Shown here piece after piece: positions 22,640-32,882 of a DNA stretch of 64,000 bases. Location of the stretch: assembly GCA_040954595.2 (NCBI GenBank), contig CM082583.2:1488001-1552000 (forward strand), in the 5' to 3' direction. The position numbers and the translations under genes are program-made. The notes under the pieces are model-generated. The model worked only from the letters and a program-made list of their open reading frames with translations. It did not search any database and was not told the origin of the DNA. Origin of the DNA: Balanoglossus misakiensis. Its lineage: Eukaryota; Hemichordata. The first letter of the stretch is position 1, and every line of letters begins with the position of its first letter.

Positions 22640-23560
22640 GGAGAAACCTAAACATGGACAACATTGGGGTCAAAATTGTTTGACAGAACTTTGGGTGACT
22701 TTGGGTAAACCTTGACCAACATTACTATATCTTGGCATCCAGAGCAGATGCAACCTTGACACTTGGAGTGATGGAAATGCATAATGGAGTATTATGTCTC
22801 AGCTAGTCACAGTGCTTTTGCTGTGTTTTATGTCTTTTATTCAGCCAAATTAGATGTTTTTTATTACACATTGGCTGTGTTTGCCAGTACTTTTTAGCTG
22901 GTCACACTGCCTTAAGACAATGTATTCTCAAAATACCATGTAATCATTATGAAGCATATACAGCAGACAAAGTTATGGTATGACTGAACTTGCCCTTCTT
23001 TGTGACTAAAGCATGACCGGCCTGTCTTAGGTGGCCCCTACCTAGGGGCTTTACCCGTCATTGGCTCACAGTCTGAGAAATCAGCTCTGCAGGGAAGTTA
23101 ACGATGTAACCCACCATTAAAGCTTGGATTTCCGCTTTTTGTATCTGATGCCTGGCTGAGGCCTTCTTAGGATCTACCCAACGCTGAGTAGGCTATCCCG
23201 TCATTGGCACACAGTCTCAGGGAGGGAGTCAAAAGTTCAGTATACCAGCAAAGCCTTTATATTGTCCATTCTTTTTAAGAGAAGGCTGGCTGCTGTAGAA
23301 AAATGTTGATCTCAAATGTATCATGTCCAAAAAAAGGCAGACTTCCAGCCCTATTGGTTAGGCTGGCATTAGGTATGTACATAATTAATGAGGCAAGACA
23401 TAATATTCCATTACATAGTTCCATAACTCCAAGTGTCAAGGATGTATCTGTGCCGGATGCCAAGATATAGGAATGTATAGGAATGTAGGTCAAAGTTTAC
23501 CCAAGATCACCCAAAAGTTTGTCAAAAGATTTTGACCCCAGAGTTGTCCATGTCCAGGTT
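22640..23560. repeat. Two units of a ~200-800-bp dispersed repeat (GGGTAAACCTTGACC family)
   Basis: The block 'TTTGACAGAA..TTTGGGTGACTTTGGGTAAAC' followed by 'ATATCTTGGCATCCAGAGCAG' and 'ACACTTGGAGTGATGGAA' appears at 22670-22770 and, reversed, at 23410-23560. Copies recur at 41380-41530 and 42170-42300, and more diverged ones at 62920-63300. The segment between is a strongly conserved part of the giant inverted repeat. Confidence 0.55.
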
Positions 23561-24710
23561 ACCACATCCACTAGAATAAGATATGCACATATTTAATGAG
23601 GTTACAATAGCTCAAGGGGGTCTTTAATTAACCATCAACATTTAGTTTCATATTAATGCATGTTAATATAATACACTGTATCTATAACCCTTCTGGTAAG
23701 CCTAGAATTAGGTACATGCGAAAGTTTTTGACAAGATAGATAAATTGTAAAATATGTACATGAACCTGACAATTGACTTAAAATAACATAAGGCAGACTT
23801 GATACTTATCGGAGATAGATACTAATAACAACAGTGATGTTAATTACACCGGGAATGTTTGTCTTATTATAGCTACATGTAAAAGACTGCTTGAGGTAAT
23901 GTAATTAAAGTGACCACTTGCGATTCACCTTCAAAGTGCTATGCAAGTCTACGGTACATTGTTTTTCCAATGATTGGACAAAGGATATTCATAATGCGTA
24001 ATTAAGGCTGGATAGCATTTTCAATGTAATAAGCCCTGCCTTCACTATAATCTTACGCCAAATCAACATTGTTCAGTTTATGTTAATAATTTCACTAAGG
24101 GACACTTGTTACATCAAATTTCCCAGCAAGGGGTGTCAGATTATTGGGCAAGTGGCATGCATGACATTAGACGATACTTTTGGAAGCAAAGCGGACAGAA
24201 CACGGCTGGATATAGACTAGGTAATTCTGAATGTGACCATGAACTGTACCACAGACTCTGTATTGTATGTTTCTGAAGAATCCCATTTAACCCAGACATC
24301 AACATACTTCAACCTTGTAAGAAGTAGAACATACATGATTTACTAGTAAATATTTGCTAGGTTATTACACACTTTGGATTACACAAAAATAGGTGTGTAC
24401 ACCGCTGTGACATTGCCAAGCAGATATGACCTACCAGGTAACCTAATACAATTTCACAGGAATCGGAGTATTTTCAGTGAAAACAACATTTCTTCAACAA
24501 TGACAAAAACTGCCTCAACCACAAAAATTCAGATATCAACAAATCCAACAATATCTCACTTCAATCACCACAAGGAACATGCCTACCAAAATTGAAAGCA
24601 ATTTGACATGCGGTTTCAAAGAATACAAATTGCAAAAATTGCCTCAAGACCACAAATATGCAAATTTCACCAAAATGATATACAGCATTACTTGGGTTAC
24701 CTCATGGAAC

Positions 24711-24808
24711 CACAAGGAACTCAGGCTCATAGTTGTGGTCAAATGAATAATATTATTATTATGAATAAAAAATGGAAAAAATATTAAAAATTATTATTAT
24801 TATTATTA

Positions 24809-24857
<49 letters not shown>

Positions 24858-27201
24858 TTGTAGTAGTTCTTGTTATCTATCATGTGTTAAAATCCAACAT
24901 ACCTATGCATGCTGTCTTCTCCCGGCCCCTAACACGTACTGTACTGGCCGACCTATATACTATACCCTAAGAAAAAGACAAGGGATGCAACTTGTCTCAT
25001 ACCCAACTGATTTTCACTCGCCAAAAAACACACCAAGTCAACATCGGAATCGCTAAATTTCGACATGGGCCAACTTACAGTAGTCATACTCGACAATCCT
25101 GATCCGTACTGTACCTCATATCGTAGATAAAGCTGGAAAATCCACAGTTTTCGCGATGTATTTTGGCATTGCTTGCAACAATCTCTTAGTGAAACCTCCA
25201 GCTCGTCTGCCCGCGAGTCAAAATTTGAAATCAACCAATCGCGTAGCGTGTATCAAATTCGTCGGCTCAGATATAGGTCATCAGACTCGTCCCACGCAGA
25301 CGCGGGCAGACGAGCTGGAGGTTTCACTAAGAGATTGTTGCAAGCAATGCCAAAATACATCGCGAAAACTGTGGATTTTCCAGCTTTATCTACGATATGA
25401 GGTACAGTACGGATCAGGATTGTCGAGTATGACTACTGTAAGTTGGCCCATGTCAAAATTTAGCGATTCCGATGTTGACTTGGTGTGTTTTTTGGCGAGT
25501 GAAAATCAGTTGGGTATGAGACAAGTTGCATCCCTTGTCTTTTTCTTAGGGTATAGTATATAGGTCGGCCAGTACAGTACGTGTTAGGGGCCGGGAGAAG
25601 ACAGCATGCATAGGTATGTTGGATTTTAACACATGATAGATAACAAGAACTACTACAAATATAATTAAATAATTAAATAAAGAATTATATAAAAATAATA
25701 ATTTTAATAATAATAGGTCCGATTTCCACAAAAAATTCACCATAGGGGTATCTTGGCTCAATAAGAACAAAAATGATATCCGTTTAGTGATAGTCATGTT
25801 TCTATGGCAACCATTTTGGGGCTGAAATTATGCTTTTTGTGCTAAGAGAGGGTATCACAAGTCAATTTACATAATAATTGGTTGGATTCGAACACAAAAT
25901 CACACTGGCAGTATTTTTGTTCACAAAGAAAACATTTGGGGTTTATTTTCCGAATGCACAATAATAAGTTGGTGAAATTTGACTTTTCTTTCAAGACAGA
26001 GGAACTGCGCATGTGCAGAAAAACTGGCAATGCAGCCTGCCGATTTCCACAGTGTAACTACAAAAAAATTCCAGACTGTCGACCAGTTTTAAAACATAAA
26101 TTCATTGGTATTGCATAAACGTTTACCGTCTATTTGTTGTTGTATGACATGGGTTATTGAATGAAGGCAGTTACAGGACACACTCGTAGAAGTACACTGT
26201 TTGAGTATTGACAGCGAGTCTGTGTTAAATTTGGCAGTTCAGCGTGACTTCAACACTAAATAGACAACTAGAAGAAAAGTCTGCAAACTTCTAAATTTCT
26301 GGAAATGTTTTATTTGGTATGGTTATGAAATAATTTTCGTCTATGAAGAATCAAATCTCAGCGACGCACGATAGCTTCTGATGAATGCGAAGACCTGTCA
26401 GCTGACACGCAAATACAGCCAAAACATAAAATTCAACATTGAAAACGGAACCGCGAGATGCCTCGTGTGTCTGTCCTGTCACCTCGTCTGAGAAAACAAT
26501 AAAATTCCCGAGAAATAATAACACGAAATCCAAAATATCGTGATAACATTTCTTCATTTCTCTGATTCTATTTGGCTGCCTTGTATTGTAAACATTGCGT
26601 CCGTTTGACACCGACACAAACGTAGCATAACTCAGAGGTCAATACTTTGATTAAAAACAATAATTTTAACACTAACCTTCCTGTTCCACGATATCTGCGG
26701 TTTATATGGCGCTCAAATCTCATGATATGTGCAATTCTAAAGCCAACTGGGGTGTTATTCCTGTCGTTTTAGCCACGAAAACTGGGCAGACGACACGACG
26801 CGAAACAGCTCGTTCACACTCAGTTGACATCGCGTGATTCCACAGCGCGCGCAAACATACGACAAATTGCTACAATGTTGTACGTAAATAAACTCGGTCT
26901 CCAACTCGTGTTGGGTTTCGAGCGAAGTTTTGTACCTCAGATCTGTCGTACACACGCCACCAGACTCACCGGGTAACAAGGTTTTAAATAGTGTTTAACA
27001 ATACCCGAGGTCTTTTTGTGAATATTAGGTAGAAAATCTCCAACCGAAAGCGTTGAAACGTCGTCTGCAATTTTAGATACATAGGTCACTTTGAAAAATG
27101 TTGTCTTTATGAATCTGAAGTATCACGAATGATTGTACAGGAAATCCACCCGTGCTTATTAAATTGATAGATTGTTTATATAATTCTTTAAACCCCTTAA
27201 C

Positions 27202-27238
<37 letters not shown>

Positions 27239-27333
27239 TAATAATAATAATAATTTTTAATATTTTTTCCATTTTTTATTCATAATAATAATATTATTCA
27301 TTTGACCACAACTATGAGCCTGAGTTACCTGTG
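24711..27333. mobile_element. 2.6-kb TIR-flanked insertion in the left arm
   Basis: The ends pair: a CACAAGGAACTCAGGCTCAT-type left end (24711-24850) is the reverse of 27190-27333, including TTGTGGTCAAATGAATAATA and an AATGGAAAAAATATTAAAAA block bordering ATT/AAT microsatellites. The other arm of the giant duplication lacks it, reading straight through TTACCTCTTGGAACAAGC, so it is an insertion. Inside lie a large palindrome (24851-25665) and ~1.5 kb of non-repeat sequence. Two minus-strand open frames there (26351-26617, with a hydrophobic LDFVLLFLGNFIVF segment, and 26755-26979) have no recognisable domain. No transposase is seen. Confidence 0.65.
24851..25665. repeat. Nearly perfect 815-bp palindrome (two 365-bp arms)
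   Basis: Arms 24851-25215 and 25301-25665 are reverse complements with only one or two differences visible near 25063/25453, around an 85-base spacer. Proof by translation: the minus-strand frame in the left arm and the plus-strand frame in the right arm give the same ~80 residues. The inner tips read CTCGTCTGCCCGCG / CGCGGGCAGACGAG. Near identity means a recent inverted duplication or ongoing gene conversion; transcription across it would give a long double-stranded RNA hairpin. The left edge abuts an (ATT)n tract. Confidence 0.9.
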
Positions 27334-28199
27334 ATGGAACAAGCAAACCAAAATTTAAATGCAACCTGACCTGACATGGAGTTTCAGAGAAAATGATTTT
27401 TGACCAAAAATGACAAAATTATATTTCCCAAAAATTACAAATTTTGCCACAATTTAAACAATACTAACAAAGATTACCTATAGGAAATAGCATACTAAAT
27501 TCTAGATACAATTCACGATATTAGCTGAAAGTATATCAGGCGTGACATAAGCTACATGCATACAAATGTTCAAAGCAATCTGACCAGTTGTTGAGTTTCT
27601 GAGTTTTGATCAATTTCACATTGCTCCAGGTAATTAGCATATTTCATTTGAACAGGCGTGCCTGCATCTAAAAACCCAATATCAAGACTTACCACACAGA
27701 CTCTGTATTGTATGTTTCTGGAGTAATCAAATAAAACCAATCATGAAAATACTTCAACCTTCTTAATATGAACAAAATCCTATTTACAGGCTGGCCTGCA
27801 TCTACACACCAAATATCAAGGGGATACGCGAAGGGGTTTTCAAGTTTTTGATGTGGACAGACATACATACATCCATACATACTACATACACACATACAGA
27901 GGCAACTGACTGGTCAGAAGGCATGAGCAAAAATGCAGGAAATCAATGTTGTGACACTGGTAGTAGGCCTTAATGTATACAATATCAAGACAGTTTATTT
28001 AACATGAAGTTTGATATGTTCATAATCATTCAGAGCTAAGCATATTTTGAAATTGTAAAATTAATATCAATCACATGAAAACTGACAGCATGCTTTCATT
28101 TGGGAATTTAGGTATTGTAATTAACACTAACAGTCATGAAACTATTGAATCGTCAATAAAATCATACAGTAGAAATTAATGGGTTTTCTATTTATATGC
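27334..28199. other. Arm sequence without gene; decayed ~150-bp repeats and a CATA tract
   Basis: Contains two decayed units of the ~150-bp family (27340-27600) and a short ACATACATACATCC tract near 27865. The mirror region is 38200-39100. No gene seen. Confidence 0.4.
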
Positions 28200-28890
28200 G
28201 ATATGAAAATGCAACTTGTGGTCCTTCGGCCAGTAAGAGGCATCAGATAATATTGTAAGACCCAGTTGCCCAATTGATTAGACCTACATGTATGCGCTGT
28301 GTGAAGCGCAAGTTATGGCAACTGAATTCACAGGACACTGAAGAAAGTGGAATCACTCAAGGTACATATGTATACATGTAGGCTAACAATCACAACACAG
28401 AGAATAGTTCTCCATATTCATTTTTAATACGATAAGATTCACTGAATTGGCGCATCCATGGGCAGGCAAGGTTAGTTCCAACTCAGTTTGCAAATCAGGC
28501 CCATGTATCTTGTTCCCTGAGACTGTCTGCTTCTAATAATAGCTGTAAGAACATAATCGTTGACCGAATGGTTGGTTCAATTTTGCAACATTTTATGATT
28601 TCAAGCTGTGCAATATTTGCAACTCAGTTTCAACTTTGGTTGGAGGGATGATGATGAAGCAATTTCACTGACAAAATAGCACTACTAACTGACGTCAATA
28701 TTTGTTCAAAGTTAAATGCATTGCCATCAGAAAAATGTATACTAAAAGTTTCGTATGTGAATAATAACACTTTTTCGTATAACTGCAAACCCTGTCACAG
28801 TTGTGAAATTCTAAGAAAATTCATTCATTAGGTAGAATTCGTGCTTTATGAATTCTTAAACAAACTTAGTCATGAAACCTAAATGGTTAC
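28200..28890 (-). repeat. Dispersed repeat X, copy 2 (reversed)
   Basis: Reverse orientation of repeat X: GGTTGGAGGGATGATGATGA near 28638, then TTTCACTGACAAAATAGCAC, then AAATGCATTGCCATCAGAAA. It pairs with 36850-37600 in the giant palindrome. Confidence 0.6.
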
Positions 28891-29633
28891 CTTACACATG
28901 TGGAGGCTCGACTTCTGTGATATGATAGTCTTTAATTAATGTGTATGTGATTCCATACAAATCCATATGATTACCTGAACATACAAAATAAATTGAAAAT
29001 AAATACATAAATTAAAAATAAATAAGTATCTCATACATATGCATAAGTGCTTGTGAGAAATATATCATATATCTAAATAAACCTGTCATTTATTGACCTC
29101 ATTTTCCCAGTAAACCAAAGGACTAAATTGCACTTTAATATTACAGCTTCATTTCAATGCAACAGGTACACTACATCATAAGGGAACAAATATGCCAGCT
29201 CAACATTTATATAAACAGTGTCAAAATATAAGTGGCTACAAAAGCTTGTGTCCCTTCAATCCATTCTCCCACTCAGGTCAAACGTGTTACATATTAAAAT
29301 TGCAATGTGCATAATATACAATTAGTCTTTTGTAAATTCAGACTGAGAAAATATGACTGATAAACATTATCTGGCACATGTTGGTGAATGGCTGGCGTTG
29401 ATGTTGTGGGTTGAAATCCGAACTATGATTATCGCGGGTACAAATCACATTTATTTTCTCAGAGACAACACGTTTGCAACTTCGGGACAGAAAGGTGAAA
29501 ACGAACGTCATTAGTTCTTGGGAAAAAATCTGAAATCAATTTCGGTGAGGTCAAATGTGTTCCAAAGGCAAACCGTTTCTGGTAAACAAATCAATGGCAA
29601 ATAGTTACTTCGGCGACTTACCAATCAATCAAC

Positions 29634-29822
29634 ATGGCTGCCAAATCGTTGGATATCCCGGTTTCATCTCGCGATCATTCTATCTTCCGATATGGCGTTG
29701 CTTGGTTAAATTCGTCTCTTCTTTGCCGACATAGTCGGGCGACAGCGGTCCAGAAGCATATACAGCGACGCCATCTTGTTTACAATGTGAAGTATCAACT
29801 GCGCATGCTCAATGGTTGTTGA
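29634..29822 (+). CDS. Short open frame mirrored at the inner end of the other arm (doubtful)
   Basis: Sixty-two codons from an ATG in a YY1-like AACATGGCTGCC context. The same frame is recognisable on the minus strand at 36145-36326 with a few substitutions (SSRDHS, YGVAWLNSSLLCRHS and RRHLVYNVKY are shared), but there the fourth codon is TAA. Because the DNA itself is duplicated, frame conservation is weak evidence of coding; it may be the 5' part of a transcript driven from this region. No domain recognised. Confidence 0.2.
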   Translation: MAAKSLDIPVSSRDHSIFRYGVAWLNSSLLCRHSRATAVQKHIQRRHLVYNVKYQLRMLNGC

Positions 29823-30285
29823 TTGGAAAGTGGGCAGAGCCTGCAAGATCCAGGGTTCGCTTGACCGGCCAAACGCGGTTATTCTCCCTGGACCAAATCA
29901 TTTAAGCGTCAGGCGTAATACATCACATAATTGACTGGAAAACTAAACAGTCTTCCACCTATATATCAACACAGTTTATTAAACCAGCACCCGCGCAAAT
30001 ATTTACAAGTATATGATTAAAATTGATCAAATCATTAATCGCACGGTTACAGCTGTCATAGTTTCTAATAATATTATTCACTGGTAGCGCTGACATACCA
30101 TGTTGAAACTTCTCGCGGAAATCAAGATAATTGATCTTACGGTGTCATTTGTTTTTAAAAAGTGCTTAATAACTATTGATCCCATTGATATATTTTTCCA
30201 TATTTATATATTTTTCGCAAATTTTGACTGCTTGGGCTACCAATAGCATGGTGATCACAATGGATTTACCACCTCCCAGCTGCGT

Positions 30286-30293
30286 TATAAAAG
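30286..30293 (+). promoter_or_regulatory. TATA box
   Basis: TATAAAAG lies 52 bases before the first bases of a signal-peptide exon. A start site about 30 bases downstream (around 30316-30320, CCTCATC) would give a short 5' leader. Confidence 0.5.
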
Positions 30294-30344
30294 AATGCCT
30301 ATTCTGTGGACCCTAGCCTCATCGAAGACCGAACGTGTTCATCG

Positions 30345-30443
30345 ATGTTTCCATTCATGACGAACTCCAATGCAGGCGTCGCAGTCATTCTGGCTTTCAC
30401 GCTGTGGGCACCTCTGGTGACAGCAATTCCCAACAAGTTGCGG
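30345..30443 (+). CDS. Candidate exon 1 of a secreted protein (signal peptide)
   Basis: ATG at 30345 (a second at 30357) opens 33 codons ending at a strong splice donor, CGG then GTAAGTAA. Residues ~10-27 are a hydrophobic core (GVAVILAFTLWAPLVTA), a typical secretory signal peptide with likely cleavage after LVTA, followed by IPNKLR. A TATA box lies upstream and an in-phase exon lies 227 bases downstream (30671). The combination fits the first exon of a small secreted protein or peptide precursor. It lies in the unique spacer of the giant inverted repeat. Confidence 0.5.
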
Positions 30444-30670
30444 GTAAGTAATCACACAACCTATATGAGTGAAAGTTTCTTGTCATTTTCGCAACGTCAA
30501 GGTTGATATTCTCTTCTTGGATCCAAAATGTGTGACACAACAAATGAATCTGCGTGGCAGGGTCGGCTGTGTCTTTTGCTTCGAGGCATAGTCGTCAGAC
30601 ACACATCCCTAACACGCGAAGCCAGCTTATCCTTTGATCAAATGGCAGCGCTATTCTAAATATTTTACAG

Positions 30671-30743
30671 CATGCCGTAAAGGACAAACACGTGCCGCTG
30701 GAAGAGGCCAACACTCAGCAGAGACGGCAAGATGTTAACGGAG
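30671..30743 (+). CDS. Candidate exon 2 of the secreted protein
   Basis: An acceptor (ATATTTTACAG) ends at 30670 and a donor (GAG then GTGAGC) starts at 30744. In the phase left by exon 1 (phase 0) the 73 bases are open and read HAVKDKHVPLEEANTQQRRQ and onward, ending in phase 1. The charged composition and the Arg-Arg pair fit a propeptide with a dibasic processing site, but one such site is not proof of a neuropeptide. Later exons could not be identified; the pentraxin-like fragment at 31286 does not join cleanly. Confidence 0.45.
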
Positions 30744-30984
30744 GTGAGCCCCAACAATAAATTAATATTGTTCCTTTTATTTAGAAAACGCCGCATAATT
30801 AGCCAACCAATCATGGTTATGAGAAACCTCCAAAATACAATGTATCGATATTTACTGCATCTGTTCATACTTCGCCCGCGCTTTAAAAACCCTATAGCTG
30901 TTAAAATTGGCATATTTTTTTCCAGAGTAAAATACTTCATATGTATATTCCCTATTCCCTAAAATCTTCACCCGTGACCAGTAA

Positions 30985-31260
30985 GCCATATTACTTGCAT
31001 TTGCATTGGTTTGTCATCACTTGGCGTTGCATTTCACGATAGCTGCTTAGCTGCTATTGTTTGTATGAAGGCTGATTAAATCGGTGAGGCACCGTTTTAA
31101 TACATAGCATGTTCCAATTGCAACATGCAGTCACAATCGGGCATCGATAAGATGTTTATGTATACCTATCAGTAAGCTTATTTTGATGAACCAATTTAAG
31201 TTGGAAAATAAAATCATGAAAATAATGCAAAAAGTGGCAGCTTTGGAGGCTTTAAACTAC
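30985..31260 (+). repeat. Copy of a dispersed repeat also present in both arms
   Basis: Shares AAGCCATATTACTTG, the CAGATTAAA..GGTG block, TATACCTATCAGTAAGCTTA and GTGGCAGCTTTGGAGGCTTT with 21945-22205 and, reversed, 42650-43015. It separates the two candidate secreted-protein exons from the pentraxin-like fragment. Confidence 0.6.
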
Positions 31261-31285
31261 AGTTCTCCCAAATTGTCTTGACTAA

Positions 31286-31434
31286 ATGACATACATGTGG
31301 TCAAAAGTTCTGACTGCAGAAGAGGTTGCAGCTGTGGCGGGGGACTGTTCAATTGGAGGAAATATATTTACATGGAATACAGACAATATTGAAATGGCAG
31401 CAGAAATAGTTCCTACTGAAAAGAATGCTATCTG
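31286..31434 (+). pseudogene. Pentraxin-like C-terminal domain fragment
   Basis: Reads YMWSKVLTAEEVAAV, then DCS, then GGNIFTWNTDNIEM. This matches the end of pentraxin (LamG-fold) domains, where a strand 'v-x-l-W-s-r-v-L-s/t-x-e-E-i' is followed by a cysteine and 'G-N-v-x-x-W'. A possible donor (GCA then GTGAGT) lies at 31435. Upstream an in-frame TAA (31283-31285) with no acceptor between it and the fragment means the rest of the ~200-residue domain, including the calcium-binding residues, is missing. It is probably a gene remnant or an isolated exon. Confidence 0.5.
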
Positions 31435-31636
31435 CAGTGAGTATCACGACTTTAAAATGACAGATTTTGCAAATTTAAAAAAAATATTGAGTGTTTTGAC
31501 ATGCGTCAGTGGTCAGTAACACACAAGCTGCATGATAAGAGGGTCACGAGAAATTGTAAGCCGCAATGTATAATGGATTAACTCCATGACCTATGCGACC
31601 TACGAACTGTGACGTACAGAATTTATTTCTACGTGT

Positions 31637-31671
31637 AATGCGGTCTGCGGCAGTGAGCCACAGACCGCATT
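31637..31671. repeat. Perfect 11-bp stem-loop
   Basis: AATGCGGTCTG and CAGACCGCATT pair perfectly around a 13-base loop in which GG and CC can extend the stem. GC-rich for its surroundings. Role unknown. Confidence 0.6.
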
Positions 31672-32327
31672 GCGAGACCAGTGAGAATTCACCACAATGC
31701 AAACTTTCTGAACGTAGGTTGATCTCCGAATGAAATATTACCTTGTCACCAGTTTTCCACATGGCTACACTGTAAAATTGGGTGACGTGTTCGTTCACAA
31801 GTGGAATAATTGTGAGTAGTAAAGCACGCGAAGTTAAGCAACGAGCACGTTTTGAAATGCGCGCAGATGATCCCAGTTTAGCAAATTCAGGCCATTGCGT
31901 GCATGCAAAAAAAATAATACTGTACCGGGGGTGAGCCTACTTTCTTTCCATACAGATACACGTATATGTTGGTTAAGGTATGTGACAAACAGTTTTCATG
32001 TAACAGCCAGTGATGCTGACCATAAAACCAGCGCAGCTGATGCTTTCATCTACAATTTGCAACATGGACGTTTGTGTCTCTGCATGTGTGGTGCATGTTA
32101 CTGCTGAACAAAAAAGATATGCGGGCACCACAGGCTGGCGAAAGCGGTGCTCACGTGCTCTGCAAGCTGATGTTGTCACTAAATTGGCAAAGTATTGTAC
32201 ACATGGAGGAGTTTCTTGAGCTGTCTGTTGTATAAATGTCGGTTGTGAGTACATTATTTTTTATTTTTTTTTAATAATTTTCAAAGCCCCTATGATTGAA
32301 GCATATTATTACGACTCATCCGTTCAT
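31672..32327. other. No supported gene
   Basis: Overlapping short frames on both strands (31895-32254) but no domain or convincing splice context. Confidence 0.3.
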
Positions 32328-32406
32328 CATTCATTCATTCATTCATTCATTCATTCATTCATTCATTCATTCATTCATTCATTCATTCATTCATTCATTC
32401 ATTCAT
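32328..32406 (+). repeat. (ATTC)n microsatellite
   Basis: About 19 nearly perfect ATTC repeats. Confidence 0.95.
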
Positions 32407-32803
32407 CCATTCAGTCAGTCACTGTACCAATTGAAGACGCCCTTGTATAGGAGAATTTAGCTATGTACTGACTGTCTTTTCATTTTTTCTTCATCCTATA
32501 GAATCTACCGACCTGGTCGCTGTCAATAACAATTCAACTCCTTAAACATCCTGTGTGTGTGAAGTCTATGAACACTGGCCATGCATTTCAATTCAAGGAC
32601 AAAATGAATGCGCAATATTTCGTTTTATCGAGAGTAATGTGCAGTGATTAAATTTGCTAGGGCTCTCTTAGCAGATTTGGAGTTAGTCATTTTGGTAGAA
32701 ACTTTTCGAGATGGGAAATCTTTGGTCATCTAACCAAGTTATTTGTATTTTTGTTATATAAGACAGAGTCATTTCTATATCATAGATGCAAGTTTAATTT
32801 ATA

Positions 32804-32882
32804 ACATGAATTTGAATAAAATATTTTTTTTTAAATATCACCACATGAATTTGAATAAAATATTTTTTTTAAATATCACCAG
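32804..32882 (+). repeat. 39-bp tandem duplication
   Basis: ACATGAATTTGAATAAAATA plus a T run and AAATATCACC appears twice in succession; the T runs differ by one base. Recent replication slippage. Confidence 0.85.

Larger units (their letters stand above)
15955..29830 (+). repeat. Left arm of a giant inverted duplication
   Basis: Collinear, in reverse complement, with 36110-46460. Anchors by eye: 16040 with 46430 (CCAATTGGTACATTGGGCC block); 17200 with 44860; 19370 with 43520 (CCCCAAAAATATACTTC block); 22100 with 42780; 23040-23320 with 41620-41900 (nearly 280 bases, very similar); 24620 with 38960; 27560 with 38560; 28650 with 37100; 29640-29815 with 36140-36325. Similarity varies, with some segments well above 90% and others much lower. 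The 2.6-kb segment 24711-27333 and part of 20200-21530 have no counterpart on the other arm. Confidence 0.75.

Noticed and set aside
32010-32254. Overlapping frames as a cysteine-rich peptide gene
   Set aside because: No signal peptide in a fitting position and no splice sites; cysteines arise from TGT/TGC-rich DNA.
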